DNA from: Maribacter hydrothermalis | GTDB lineage: Bacteria > Bacteroidota > Bacteroidia > Flavobacteriales > Flavobacteriaceae | DNA length: 64,000 nt | Assembly (NCBI RefSeq): GCF_001913155.1 | Contig: NZ_CP018760.1 | Location: 124,001 to 188,000, forward strand | Direction: 5' to 3' | The notes under the pieces: generated by a model | What the model was told of the DNA's origin: nothing | What the model saw: only the letters and a program-made list of their open reading frames with translations | Database searches by the model: none | Position numbers and translations under genes: made by a program | Shown here: positions 24,920 to 34,493 of the stretch, piece by piece | Position numbering within the stretch: position 1 is the stretch's first letter | Layout of the letters: every line of letters begins with the position of its first letter

Positions 24920-25945
24920 TTAACGTAATGGCCGTGCTTCAACACCTTCATTGGTTATTTTTACAGGTTTAATTGTTCCATCTTTTCTAAATTCCATCTT
25001 ATCTATACTTGTTACCCTATGATCCCTATCTTCATTAGGGATTGGTCTTCTATGATATACTATAAGCCATTCATCTGTGTTTGGAACATTAATTACCGAA
25101 TGATGTCCGGCTCCTGTAGCTATTGCAGGGTCTGATTCTAAAATAGTACCAATACGTTTAAATGGTCCCGTAATTGAATTAGACATGGAATATGCCACTT
25201 TATAGGTGCTATCGGTCCAATTTCCTTCAGACCACATAAAATAATAGATTCCATTTCGTAAAAAAGCAAATGGGCCTTCAACATATCCTTCTGGAGTAAT
25301 TTCCTTAAACAAAGAACCGTCTTCCCAAGGTTCTATCCCCGTAAAATCATTATTCAATTTACCTAAATTATAATGGCTCCATCCACCATAAAAAATATAA
25401 AATGTTCCATCCACATCCTCAAACACAAATTGGTCAATTGGTTGTGTATCATTATAGAAATCAGCTATTAACGGTTTTCCCAAATAATCTTTAAATGGTC
25501 CACCGGGAGAATCTGCAACCGCAATACCTATTCCTCCAAAATGATTGATGTCGTTATTCGGATCATATGAGCTACGACCTGGTCTTTGTACATCATTAGC
25601 TCCAAAAAAGAGGTAGTACTTATCATCCTTTTTAATAATCGACGGTGCCCATAGTGCTTGCCTTAACCAAGTAATTTTGGTAGTATCTAAAATTCGCTCA
25701 TGTTTTGTCCAGTTCACCAAATCATTACTGGAGAATGCATCAAAAAAAAGTTGATTTTCAAAAGAACTAGAATAGGTTGGGTAAACCCAATATGTATCGT
25801 CAAATACCATAGCTTCCGGATCTGCATACCATCCTTCAAAAATAGGATTACCCGATTTTCCCAATTCTTTATCCAGTGGTACTTTTTTATTTACCTTACA
25901 AGAAATAAAGAATACTGTAAAAAATAACACTATAAATGTCTTCAT
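24920..25945 (-). CDS. Glycoside hydrolase family 43 lipoprotein
   Basis: A five-bladed propeller glycosidase of about 340 residues with lipoprotein signal (MKTFIVLFFTVFFISC, start at 25945). The three family residues are visible in order: the base aspartate in GWYADPEAM, the pKa-modulating aspartate in PIDQFVFEDVDG, and the acid glutamate in GYVEGPFAFLR. RQALWAPSI and GAGHHSV are also typical. Family 43 enzymes act on arabinan, xylan or galactan side chains. No SusCD pair or other polysaccharide-locus gene lies beside it, so the target glycan is open. Confidence 0.9.
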   Translation of the reverse strand: MKTFIVLFFTVFFISCKVNKKVPLDKELGKSGNPIFEGWYADPEAMVFDDTYWVYPTYSSSFENQLFFDAFSSNDLVNWTKHERILDTTKITWLRQALWAPSIIKKDDKYYLFFGANDVQRPGRSSYDPNNDINHFGGIGIAVADSPGGPFKDYLGKPLIADFYNDTQPIDQFVFEDVDGTFYIFYGGWSHYNLGKLNNDFTGIEPWEDGSLFKEITPEGYVEGPFAFLRNGIYYFMWSEGNWTDSTYKVAYSMSNSITGPFKRIGTILESDPAIATGAGHHSVINVPNTDEWLIVYHRRPIPNEDRDHRVTSIDKMEFRKDGTIKPVKITNEGVEARPLR

Positions 25946-26161
25946 TTTAAAGCCCATATTAAATCCTTTTTCTCAAAGAAACATTATTTTTTAACATGAT
26001 GCAATTGTTGATTCGTTAGGATACATTCCTAAATGAGTAAGCTAAATTTTTTCTATATATTGATTTTATATTGCGATTGAACAAAATCGTCTTAACACAT
26101 ATTTAAGATTTCCTACCAACCTTTTCTAGTATATTTAGGCACCAAACTAACAAAATTAAAA

Positions 26162-29100
26162 ATGACTAGAAGACTACTCTCCTTACTGGTGCTTTTTGCA
26201 TCTTTTTTCCTGACAGCTCAAGAATTTAAAATGGACCTTGTACAGGACCTAAAACCACGTAATATAGGACCCGGTGGTATGAGTGGTCGTGTAACGACAA
26301 TTGATGTCGTTACTGAAAATCCTGATATTATGTATGTCGGTACCGCATCTGGCGGATTGTGGAAATCTACTTCTGGAGGTATAAAATGGGACCCTATTTT
26401 CGATAAAGAAGTAACTGCCTCAATAGGTGCTGTCGCAATTCAACAAAGTAACCCGTCTGTAATTTGGGCAGGTACTGGTGAAGGTAACCCGAGAAATAGT
26501 TTAAATGGAGGCTACGGAGTATATAAATCTCTCGATGGCGGAAAAACATGGAAATCTATGGGTCTTGAAAAAACAAGGCATATTCATAGAATAAAGATTG
26601 ACCCCATGAACCCGAATACGGTTTATGTTGGTGCCATTGGTTCTCCGTGGGGCGAGCATCCGGAACGTGGTGTTTTTAAAACTACTGATGGTGGTGAAAC
26701 TTGGGAGAATGTACTTTTTGTAAATAACAAAACAGGGGTTGCCGACCTTATTATGGATCCTTCCAACCCAAATAAATTAATTGCTGCCATGTGGGAACAC
26801 AAACGCGACCCATGGTTTTTTAGCTCTGGCGGCACTGGTAGTGGTCTCTATATGACTCATGATGGTGGTAAAAACTGGAAAAAACTTAGCGAAGAAGATG
26901 GCCTACCTGCAGGGAATTTAGGTAGAATTGGTGTGGCTATTGCTCCTGGAAAACCTAATATTGTGTACGCCCTTGTTGAAGCAAAAAAGAATGCGCTATA
27001 TAAATCTGAAGATGGCGGGTTTAAATGGAAAAAAATTAATGATAAGGAAGATATAGGTGACAGACCTTTTTACTACTCTGAGATTTACGTTGACCCAACA
27101 AATGAAAATAGAGTTTTCTCTGTATTTACCTATGTAAACGTATCTCAAGATGGTGGCCAAAACTTCTCTCAGTTAATGCCTGCCTATCGCGCAGATAACG
27201 GTGTACACCCCGACCACCATGCCTTTTGGATTCATCCAGATAACGGTCAGTTTATGATGGACGGTAATGATGGCGGACTTAATATTTCTAAAGATGGTGG
27301 AAAAACTTGGCGTTTTATTGGTAACCTGCCTGTTGCGCAATTTTATCATATAGCAATAGATAATGAGTACCCATATAATGTATACGGTGGTATGCAGGAT
27401 AACGGCTCTTGGAGAGGCCCTGCCTATGTTTGGAAAGATCAAGGTATTCGTAATAGCTATTGGCAAGAAATTAGTTTTGGTGATGGTTTTGATGTTGTTC
27501 CCGATCCAGTAGATTCTAGATATGGATATACCATGAGTCAGCAAGGGTACGTGCAACGATTTGACCATGTAACGGGAGATAATTACATTGTACGCCCTAC
27601 TCCACCAGATGCTACCACAGAGCTTCGTTTTAATTGGAACTCGGCAATTAGCCAAGATCCTTTTGATAACAGTACCGTCTATTTTGGTAGTCAGTTTGTG
27701 CATAAAAGCACTGATAAAGGGTTGACATGGAAAATAATTTCTCCCGATTTAACTACAAACGACCCAGAAAAGCAAAAGCAAAGCGAAAGTGGCGGATTAT
27801 CAATGGATGCTACTGGTGCTGAAAACCATACAACTCTATTGGTCATAGAACCTTCTAAAGTTGAGAAAGATATGCTTTGGACAGGTTCTGATGACGGTCG
27901 TGTGCATTACACACAAAATGGAGGGCAAACTTGGACCGAAGTAACTGCTAATATAAAAGGGTTGCCAAAAGGAAGCTGGATTCCTCAAATAAAAGCATCT
28001 ACCAGAAATAAAGGGGAAGCATTATTAATTGCGAATGATTATAGAAGATTCAATTACACTCCCTACGCCTACCGTACTAAAGATTACGGAAAAACATGGA
28101 CAAGAATTGTTGATGCTACCGATGTAGAAAGTTATACGCTATCTATTATCGAAGACCCTGAGAATCCTAATTTGGTGTTTTTAGGTACCGATGACGGATT
28201 GTATGTTTCTTTAAATGCCGGAGAAAAATGGCAAAAATGGACGGAAGGCTTCCCAACGGTATCGACTAAAGATTTAGCCATTCACCCACGAGAGCACGAT
28301 TTGGTTATTGGTACGTTTGGTAGAGCTGCATGGGTATTAGATGATATTAGACCGCTACGCGCATTGGCTTCAGATGCATCTATTCTAAATAAAGATATTG
28401 CATTATTTACGCCTCCAACAGCATATCAAGCATCATATCAACAACCAACTGGTAGTCGTTTTGGTGGTGATGCGTTATACCAAGGTGAGAATAAAAAATC
28501 TGGCGCTATGATTACCTATTACCTTAAAGAAGGTAAGAAAGATGCTAAAAAACCTGCAAAATCTGATGATGATAAGGAGGAAGAATCCGAGGAAAAATCA
28601 GAAGTAAAATCTGAAGATAAAGCCGATGCGGTAGAATTGACAGGTGTACAAAAGAAAGATTCGGTTCAGTTCGATTTTTATGATGGCGATAGATTGATTC
28701 GTACCCTTAAATACAAAACTCCTGAAAAAGCTGGTTTCCACAGAATTTATTGGAGAATGGATGAAAAAGGAGCTGATAGACCTTCAAGAAAAGTACAGAC
28801 TAAGAAGAACGAATCTGGTGGTATGGATGTTAAACCGGGTAACTATACTATAAAAATGCTTTTTGGAGATAATGTGGAGGAAACCAAAATCACGGTAAAA
28901 TCCGACCCACGATTAGACGTTTCAACAGCTAATATTAATGAAGTTTACACTAATGGTAAAGTTCTAGAATCCTATATGCAAAAAGCAGCCGATGCGGTTC
29001 AACAATTGGCGCAAAGTAAAGAAACAGCAGAATTGTATCAAAAAGATTTGAAAAGGGCCGATGAGAAAAAATATAAAGAACAAATTGAGGCATCAAAGAA

Positions 29101-29410
29101 TATTGTAAAACAAATAGATTCTGTAATGGCTTTATATTTAGGTAAAGTTGATAAGCGACAAGGAATTACCCGTAGTAAAGAAATGACGGTAATGCAGCGA
29201 TTACAAATTGCCCGTGGCTATGTTGGGTCTCGTAAAGCAGGTATGACCGTTACAGAAACCCAGTTAATGCAATTTGCAAAAGAAGAATTGGAAATGGCAT
29301 TAGAGAAAACGAATGCATTCTTTACCAAAGACTGGAAATCATACCAATCATCTATGGAAAGTTTAGATCTATCACCTTTTAAAGAAGTGAATACATTTAG
29401 TCTAAAATAA
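26162..29410 (+). CDS. Exported sortilin/BNR-repeat beta-propeller protein
   Basis: A 1082-residue exported protein (signal peptide MTRRLLSLLVLFASFFLTAQ). Residues about 35-750 hold many BNR/Asp-box repeats (KSLDGGKTWKSM, KTTDGGETWENV, MTHDGGKNWKKL, KSEDGGFKWKKI), giving a VPS10/sortilin-type ten-bladed propeller. An acidic-basic linker (KPAKSDDDKEEESEEKSEVKSEDKAD) is followed by a beta-domain (KTPEKAGFHRIYWRMDEKGAD) and a helical C-terminus. Members are often called glycosyl hydrolases, but no catalytic set is visible. It stands upstream of an S9 peptidase gene and may act with it in surface peptide metabolism. Confidence 0.87.
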   Translation: MTRRLLSLLVLFASFFLTAQEFKMDLVQDLKPRNIGPGGMSGRVTTIDVVTENPDIMYVGTASGGLWKSTSGGIKWDPIFDKEVTASIGAVAIQQSNPSVIWAGTGEGNPRNSLNGGYGVYKSLDGGKTWKSMGLEKTRHIHRIKIDPMNPNTVYVGAIGSPWGEHPERGVFKTTDGGETWENVLFVNNKTGVADLIMDPSNPNKLIAAMWEHKRDPWFFSSGGTGSGLYMTHDGGKNWKKLSEEDGLPAGNLGRIGVAIAPGKPNIVYALVEAKKNALYKSEDGGFKWKKINDKEDIGDRPFYYSEIYVDPTNENRVFSVFTYVNVSQDGGQNFSQLMPAYRADNGVHPDHHAFWIHPDNGQFMMDGNDGGLNISKDGGKTWRFIGNLPVAQFYHIAIDNEYPYNVYGGMQDNGSWRGPAYVWKDQGIRNSYWQEISFGDGFDVVPDPVDSRYGYTMSQQGYVQRFDHVTGDNYIVRPTPPDATTELRFNWNSAISQDPFDNSTVYFGSQFVHKSTDKGLTWKIISPDLTTNDPEKQKQSESGGLSMDATGAENHTTLLVIEPSKVEKDMLWTGSDDGRVHYTQNGGQTWTEVTANIKGLPKGSWIPQIKASTRNKGEALLIANDYRRFNYTPYAYRTKDYGKTWTRIVDATDVESYTLSIIEDPENPNLVFLGTDDGLYVSLNAGEKWQKWTEGFPTVSTKDLAIHPREHDLVIGTFGRAAWVLDDIRPLRALASDASILNKDIALFTPPTAYQASYQQPTGSRFGGDALYQGENKKSGAMITYYLKEGKKDAKKPAKSDDDKEEESEEKSEVKSEDKADAVELTGVQKKDSVQFDFYDGDRLIRTLKYKTPEKAGFHRIYWRMDEKGADRPSRKVQTKKNESGGMDVKPGNYTIKMLFGDNVEETKITVKSDPRLDVSTANINEVYTNGKVLESYMQKAADAVQQLAQSKETAELYQKDLKRADEKKYKEQIEASKNIVKQIDSVMALYLGKVDKRQGITRSKEMTVMQRLQIARGYVGSRKAGMTVTETQLMQFAKEELEMALEKTNAFFTKDWKSYQSSMESLDLSPFKEVNTFSLK

Positions 29411-29520
29411 TTCCACTAAATGATATATTCTAAATACCTACTTGTGGTGGAATTCGTGCTGCAAGTAGGTAATTATATCATAGTTACGATACTTACGCCT
29501 GGCCATTTAAAATATCAATT

Positions 29521-31449
29521 ATGAAAAAACTATTAGCTTGTTTTTCTATAGCTCTTTTTTGGAGTTGTACAGAAGTAAAAGATGAAAAGAAGGAAGTAAA
29601 CATTTCCAAAACTCCTGACCAATATACCATTAAACAAATGATGGATAATGAATCCATATCAGGTGGTAGTTTTTATCATGATAATTCTAAATTATTGGTT
29701 TCCAGCAATAGGTCCGGTATATACAACATGTATACCGTGCCAACCAATGGTGGTGAGTTAACGCCCATAACGCAATCTGATACCGCTTCTATTTTTGCTA
29801 TTTCTTATTTTCCGAAAGATGAGCGTATGCTTTTTAGTATGGATGGTAATGGTGATGAAATCTACCATATATTCCTTCGTAATTTAGATGGAAGCCACAC
29901 AGACCTTACTCCCGAGAAAGGTGCTAGGGCTAGTTTTCATAGTTGGGCAGAAGATGACCAAAGTTTCTTTTTTACATCGAATAAGCGAGATTCAAAATAC
30001 ATGGATTTGTATCAAATGGATTTTCTCAATTATTCGCCAAAACTAATTTATAAGAATGAGGAAGGCTACGATATTGGTAATCTAAGTAAAGATGAAAAAC
30101 AGCTAACACTTGTTAAGTCTATAAATACCAACGATGCCGATTTATACCTTTATAACCTATCAACAAAGAAAAAAATCAAAATTAATAAAGCGCAAAGCGC
30201 AAATAGTAGTCAAGATTTTTCTCCTTCTGGTGATGCATTGTATTATACCACCGATGAGGGTAATGAGTTTTCTTACCTCATGAAATATACCATTGCTACT
30301 GGCACAAGCGATAAAGTTCTTGAACGTGATTGGGATATTTTGGGTAGTTACTTTACAGATAACGGTACCTATTTAGTTACCTATATAAATGAAGATGCAA
30401 AAAATACCATTGAAGTTATGAACGTAGCTACTATGGAAAATATTGAATTACCGGCATTTGAATCTATGGAAATAACCAATGTAGATTTCTCAAAAGACGA
30501 AAAATGGATGCGTTTTTATGCAGGAGGTTCTCACACGCCTAGTAATTTATATGTCTATAATCTACAAACGAAAGAACAGCGGCAATTAACCGATGTTTTA
30601 AATCCTGAAATTAAAGCTGAAGATCTTGTTTCTGCTGAAGTTATTCGTTACAAATCTTTTGACGGTGTAGAAATTCCAGCAATTTATTACAAACCACATC
30701 AAGCAGGTGCCGATGCCAAAGTACCTGCCCTAGTTTGGGTACATGGTGGACCAGGAGGTCAAAGTCGTCAAAATTTTAGTTCGTTTATTCAATACCTTAC
30801 CAATCACGGTTATGCGGTATTAGCGGTAAACAATAGAGGTAGTAGTGGCTACGGTAAAACTTTTTACCAAATGGACGATTTAAACCATGGTGATAAAGAT
30901 TTGAAAGATTGCGTTGAAGGTAAAAATTGGCTTGCGTCCCAGCCAGAAATCGATGCCGATAAAATAGGAATTATCGGTGGTTCCTATGGCGGTTATATGA
31001 CCATGGCGGCACTTACCTATACGCCCGAAGAATTTGCAGTTGGGGTGAATTTATTTGGTGTTACCAACTGGTTGCGAACCCTAAAAAGTATTCCGCCATG
31101 GTGGGAATCTTATAAAGAAGCCCTTTACCTAGAATTAGGTGACCCATATAGTGCAGATTCGGTACGATTAAAAGAGATTTCGCCATTGTTTCATACAGAT
31201 AAGGTGACCAAACCTTTAATTGTATTACAAGGTTCTAAAGACCCACGTGTATTACAAGTAGAGTCTGATGAAATTGTTGCGGGTGTAAAAAAGAACGGAG
31301 TACCCGTAGAATATGTGCTGTTTGAAGATGAAGGTCATGGCTTCGTTAAAAAAGAAAATCAAGTTGAAGCGTATAGCAAGGTTTTAGATTTTTTAAATTT
31401 GTATTTAAAGAAAGATCAAGGAACCCCAATTGAAGATGGCGATAAATAA
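29521..31449 (+). CDS. S9 family prolyl oligopeptidase-like lipoprotein
   Basis: A 642-residue serine peptidase with lipobox (ALFWSC). The first about 370 residues form a propeller with PD40-like repeats; the C-terminal alpha/beta hydrolase domain carries WVHGGPGGQSRQNF (oxyanion region), the nucleophile S488 in GGSYGGY, D574 in GSKDPRV and H606 in EGHGF, so the triad is complete. The type cleaves short peptides, as acylaminoacyl- or dipeptidyl-peptidases do. It follows the sortilin-type gene by 110 bases, which contain a hairpin (29435-29471) without a T-run, and precedes a DUF2490 gene by 35 bases. Confidence 0.92.
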   Translation: MKKLLACFSIALFWSCTEVKDEKKEVNISKTPDQYTIKQMMDNESISGGSFYHDNSKLLVSSNRSGIYNMYTVPTNGGELTPITQSDTASIFAISYFPKDERMLFSMDGNGDEIYHIFLRNLDGSHTDLTPEKGARASFHSWAEDDQSFFFTSNKRDSKYMDLYQMDFLNYSPKLIYKNEEGYDIGNLSKDEKQLTLVKSINTNDADLYLYNLSTKKKIKINKAQSANSSQDFSPSGDALYYTTDEGNEFSYLMKYTIATGTSDKVLERDWDILGSYFTDNGTYLVTYINEDAKNTIEVMNVATMENIELPAFESMEITNVDFSKDEKWMRFYAGGSHTPSNLYVYNLQTKEQRQLTDVLNPEIKAEDLVSAEVIRYKSFDGVEIPAIYYKPHQAGADAKVPALVWVHGGPGGQSRQNFSSFIQYLTNHGYAVLAVNNRGSSGYGKTFYQMDDLNHGDKDLKDCVEGKNWLASQPEIDADKIGIIGGSYGGYMTMAALTYTPEEFAVGVNLFGVTNWLRTLKSIPPWWESYKEALYLELGDPYSADSVRLKEISPLFHTDKVTKPLIVLQGSKDPRVLQVESDEIVAGVKKNGVPVEYVLFEDEGHGFVKKENQVEAYSKVLDFLNLYLKKDQGTPIEDGDK

Positions 31450-31484
31450 AGCCAAAAATGTTAAGTATCATATTAAAACAAAGA

Positions 31485-32204
31485 ATGAAGAAAGTTATTA
31501 CATTACTAATATTATTAGCAACAATTACACCTACAAATGCTCAAAGCGAAGTTACCGGTGAAGATGAATTAGGGAGTTGGTTTATGTATTTTGGTACCAA
31601 TAAAATTGCAGAAAAATGGAGTATACACACCGAAGCTCAATTTAGGTATTATGAAACTGCTGACAATTTTAATCAATTGCTATTAAGAACAGGGGCTAAT
31701 TACCATATAAATCCTGATGCTATTGCCACTATTGGCTATGGTTATATTGATACCGACCCCACTTTTCTAGGCAGCCTAAAAGAGGCTAATTTAGCTGAAC
31801 ATAGAATTTTTGAACAGTTTATTCTTAAAAATAAAGTTTGGGAATTTAAATTTGAACATCGATATCGGTTAGAACAACGTTTTATTTCCCAAACTGATAT
31901 TCTCAGCGACCCTGAACAAGATTTAGGTAGAACAGAACATAGGGCACGTTATAGGTTACAAGTTACTTTACCCTTAACAGACATTTTCTTTTTAAACTTT
32001 TATGATGAAATATTCATAAATCTACAAAATGAAGCATTTGGTCAAAACCGTTTATATGCCGCTGTAGGAGTTAATGTAACTGATAATTTAAGTATGCAAT
32101 TTGGGTATTTAAGAAATGATTTTAGAACAACCGATTATGACCGTTTGCAATTAGGTGTTGTATTTAATACCGATTTACGTGGTATTTTTAAAAAGAAGGA
32201 GTAA
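31485..32204 (+). CDS. DUF2490 outer-membrane-like protein
   Basis: Starting at 31485 (MKKVITLLILLATITPTNAQ) gives a signal peptide and 239 residues; the nine codons upstream are unlikely. The body is made of amphipathic strands ending KWSIHTEAQFRYYE, LLLRTGANYHI, FEHRYRLEQRF, EHRARYRLQVTLPL, NLSMQFGYLRNDF, in the DUF2490 pattern, probably a small outer membrane barrel. The role is unknown. It lies 35 bases after the S9 peptidase gene and may be read from the same transcript. Confidence 0.82.
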   Translation: MKKVITLLILLATITPTNAQSEVTGEDELGSWFMYFGTNKIAEKWSIHTEAQFRYYETADNFNQLLLRTGANYHINPDAIATIGYGYIDTDPTFLGSLKEANLAEHRIFEQFILKNKVWEFKFEHRYRLEQRFISQTDILSDPEQDLGRTEHRARYRLQVTLPLTDIFFLNFYDEIFINLQNEAFGQNRLYAAVGVNVTDNLSMQFGYLRNDFRTTDYDRLQLGVVFNTDLRGIFKKKE

Positions 32205-32336
32205 ATAAAAATTCCTATAAGCAGATAATAACTTAACTCTTCACATTTATCAATTCTGTTAAAATGAATTGGAAATGAGCAAAAGGTATAGGTATTAATA
32301 CGTAACTTTATCACATAACCCTTAAACACACTGAAA

Positions 32337-32924
32337 ATGAAAATATTTAAAATTGAATTAGCCCTATTAGCGCTAATAGCTGTCTTTAGTTGTAAAGATG
32401 CTAAGAAAGAAGCTGAAAAAATGGATGCAGAAATGGATCATGAAATGGAAAAAGTAGCTGAAGAAATTACTACTAACCGTATTTCTATGCTAATGGAATC
32501 TAAAAGTGATAGTGATGTAAGTGGAGAAGTAAGTTTTGTTGAAGAAAATGGAGAGGTTACAATGAACGCAAAATTAACCGGACTTTCTGAAGGCGAGCAT
32601 GCTATACATATTCACCAAACTGCAGATTGTTCGTCAGATGACGGTTCTTCTACTGGAGGACATTGGAACCCAACAAACGAACCGCATGGTAAATGGCTGG
32701 CAAGTGAAGGATATCACAAAGGTGATATTGGTAATTTTACCGCAAAATCTGACGGAACAGCTACAATTGAGTTTTCTACTGACCAATGGTGTATTGGTTG
32801 TGATGATGAAAATAAAAACATTGTTGGTAAAGGATTAATTGTACACCAAGGTGTAGATGATTTTACCTCTCAACCTAGTGGTGATGCCGGTGCACGTATT
32901 AGCTGCGCTGGTTTAATTCAATAA
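32337..32924 (+). CDS. sodC: Cu-Zn superoxide dismutase lipoprotein
   Basis: A 195-residue periplasmic superoxide dismutase anchored as a lipoprotein (lipobox VFSC, C19), with a short methionine- and acid-rich linker (KMDAEMDHEMEKV). Copper ligands H91, H93 and H170, bridging H109, zinc ligands H117, H127 and D130, and the disulfide pair C98 and C190 all appear at family positions; the catalytic arginine region reads AGARISCAGLI. An additional CIGC pair (152-155) is unusual. It ends with a terminator and is followed by an ECF sigma and anti-sigma pair, suggesting a stress-response neighbourhood. Confidence 0.93.
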   Translation: MKIFKIELALLALIAVFSCKDAKKEAEKMDAEMDHEMEKVAEEITTNRISMLMESKSDSDVSGEVSFVEENGEVTMNAKLTGLSEGEHAIHIHQTADCSSDDGSSTGGHWNPTNEPHGKWLASEGYHKGDIGNFTAKSDGTATIEFSTDQWCIGCDDENKNIVGKGLIVHQGVDDFTSQPSGDAGARISCAGLIQ

Positions 32925-32943
32925 GATTAAAAAAATAATTTAT

Positions 32944-32975
32944 AAAAGCTGTTCTAAGAACAGCTTTTTCTATTT
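32944..32975 (+). terminator. Intrinsic terminator after sodC
   Basis: AAAAGCTGTTCT pairs with AGAACAGCTTTT around a one- to three-base loop, followed by TTCTATTTTT. It separates sodC from the sigma factor gene. Confidence 0.75.
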
Positions 32976-32998
32976 TTAGCGAAATTTAATATTACCCT

Positions 32999-33535
32999 AT
33001 GCAATTAGATTTATTGGTTGAACAGTTTAAAAAGAAAGATTCCACTGCTTTCGAAAAGTTACACGCTATGTACGCCGATAACATTTGTGGTGTCATCAAC
33101 ACCATCGTTAAGAACGATGCCTTATCCCAAGAAATTTGTCAAGACGTTTTCATTAAAATTTGGAATAATTGCGATAGTTATAATTCATCTAAAGGAAGGT
33201 TCTTTACATGGATATTAAATATCGCCAGAAATGCCGCCATCGATGAAATACGCAGTAGGTCGTATAAAAATGATAAAAAGAACCTTTCCGCAGATTTCTT
33301 CGTAGGTATTTTGCAGAACAAGGCCGATGACGAAACTTCAACAGTTGATACAAAAGGTTTAAGGAAACTTATTGAAAATTTAAAGGAAAAATGTGTTCAA
33401 ATCATTGAACTGTTATACTTTAGAGGATATACTCAAAAAGACGCTGCAGAAGAATTGGATATTCCGTTAGGCACGGTAAAAACAAGAAATAGAAGTTGCA
33501 TTTCTCAATTGAGAGAAAATATGGAAAGTAAGTAA
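32999..33535 (+). CDS. ECF-type RNA polymerase sigma factor
   Basis: A 178-residue sigma-70 family factor. Region 2 is visible as ICQDVFIKIWNNCDSYNSSKGRFFTWILNIARNAAIDEIRS, and region 4 as LRKLIENLKEKCVQIIELLYFRGYTQKDAAEELDIPLGTVKTRNRSCISQLR, with a linker of about 40 residues. It resembles the SigK-like ECF group. The anti-sigma gene begins two bases after its stop, so the pair is translationally coupled. The factor is expected to be held inactive at the membrane until a signal releases it. Confidence 0.93.
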   Translation: MQLDLLVEQFKKKDSTAFEKLHAMYADNICGVINTIVKNDALSQEICQDVFIKIWNNCDSYNSSKGRFFTWILNIARNAAIDEIRSRSYKNDKKNLSADFFVGILQNKADDETSTVDTKGLRKLIENLKEKCVQIIELLYFRGYTQKDAAEELDIPLGTVKTRNRSCISQLRENMESK

Positions 33536-33536
33536 T

Positions 33537-34328
33537 ATGGATGTACAACAATACATAGCATCAGGAATTTTGGAGCTCTATATAGCTGGTATACTTTCAG
33601 ATAAAGAGAATCTGGAAATCGCCAATTATGCGAAAGAGTATCCGGAAATTCAAAAAGAAATAGAAGCAATTGAAGCTTCTATTTTAGCGTTATCGAAGAA
33701 AGCGTCCCCCGGATTCGATTATTCTTTTAAATCGTTAATGGATAGAATTAACGGAGAGGTTAAAGTGGTATCTATAAACGAAAAACGTAACCCAATTATG
33801 CTTTACGTAGGTTGGGCCGCATCACTATTATTGGCTGTTGGTTTGTTTTGGATGTATCAACAGAATGAAGATTTAAAATCTGACATACAAGTAGTTGAAA
33901 AACAAAATATAGATTTAGAGCAGCAAATTGCTGACACCGATTCTTCATTGGAAGAAACTCAAAATTTATTGAATACCCTACGTGATAAAAACATAAGTGT
34001 AACTTCTTTAGGAGGACAAGAGGTGTCGCCAACATCTTATGCAAAAGCATACTGGAACAAGGAAGACAAAAAAGTATTTATAGACGCCAAAGGTTTACCA
34101 GAACCACCAGAAGGTTTTGTTTACCAAGTTTGGTCTTTAAAGCTTTCTCCGCTTACTCCTACCAGCATGGGATTACTTGAAGACTTTGCTTCAGATGAAA
34201 ACAAAGTATTTGCACTTAATAACCCTAACGATTCAGAAGCATTTGGTATTACACTAGAACCGGCAGGTGGTAGTGAATCACCAAATTTAGAGCAACTCTA
34301 TACACTAGGTGTTGTATCCGCTTCATAA
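33537..34328 (+). CDS. RskA-like anti-sigma factor
   Basis: A 263-residue membrane protein: N-terminal cytoplasmic anti-sigma domain (ASGILELYIAGILSDKENLEIANYAKEYPEI), one transmembrane helix (IMLYVGWAASLLLAVGLFWMY, residues about 84-104), a coiled-coil stretch (LKSDIQVVEKQNIDLEQQIADTDSSLEETQNLL) and the periplasmic RskA domain (GLPEPPEGFVYQVWSL, FGITLEPAGGSESP). It should bind the preceding sigma factor. In the N-terminal zinc-finger position no HxxxCxxC is evident, as in many Bacteroidota homologs. Confidence 0.9.
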   Translation: MDVQQYIASGILELYIAGILSDKENLEIANYAKEYPEIQKEIEAIEASILALSKKASPGFDYSFKSLMDRINGEVKVVSINEKRNPIMLYVGWAASLLLAVGLFWMYQQNEDLKSDIQVVEKQNIDLEQQIADTDSSLEETQNLLNTLRDKNISVTSLGGQEVSPTSYAKAYWNKEDKKVFIDAKGLPEPPEGFVYQVWSLKLSPLTPTSMGLLEDFASDENKVFALNNPNDSEAFGITLEPAGGSESPNLEQLYTLGVVSAS

Positions 34329-34334
34329 TAAATC

Positions 34335-34430
34335 ACCTCAGGGAAATCCCTCGAGGTATTATTAGGAAATTAAACATTAAATTTCGACACAAGGGTCGGA
34401 GCATTTAAATCTCGATTATCGAGTAAAATA
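34335..34430 (+). repeat. Interspersed hairpin repeat, copy B
   Basis: The fullest copy, with three hairpins: CCTC-AGGG against CCCT-C-GAGG (34336-34356), CGAC/GTCG (34385-34398) and CTCGATTATCGAG (34411-34423). Bases 34374-34430 match 574-634 almost exactly; the first hairpin corresponds to that of the copy at 23761. It begins just after the anti-sigma stop codon and ends before a separate terminator, so it lies in the 3' untranslated region. Confidence 0.65.
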
Positions 34431-34446
34431 AAAATTAAAGCATTAA

Positions 34447-34479
34447 TGGTCAGTTTTTAAAAACTGACCATTTTTTTTT
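34447..34479 (+). terminator. Strong intrinsic terminator of the sigma/anti-sigma operon
   Basis: A perfect 24-base palindrome (TGGTCAGTTTTT paired with AAAAACTGACCA) is followed by nine T residues. It ends 14 bases before the next start codon. Confidence 0.85.
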
Positions 34480-34493
34480 ACTATTTTTCGGCC

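Noticed and set aside
27173..27703. 176-residue antisense frame within the sortilin-type gene
   Set aside because: Low-complexity isoleucine-rich translation opposite a clear propeller gene; no independent support.
29435..29471. Hairpin TACCTACTTG/CAAGTAGGTA after the sortilin-type gene as terminator
   Set aside because: The loop is 17 bases and no T-run follows; it cannot be called an intrinsic terminator with confidence.
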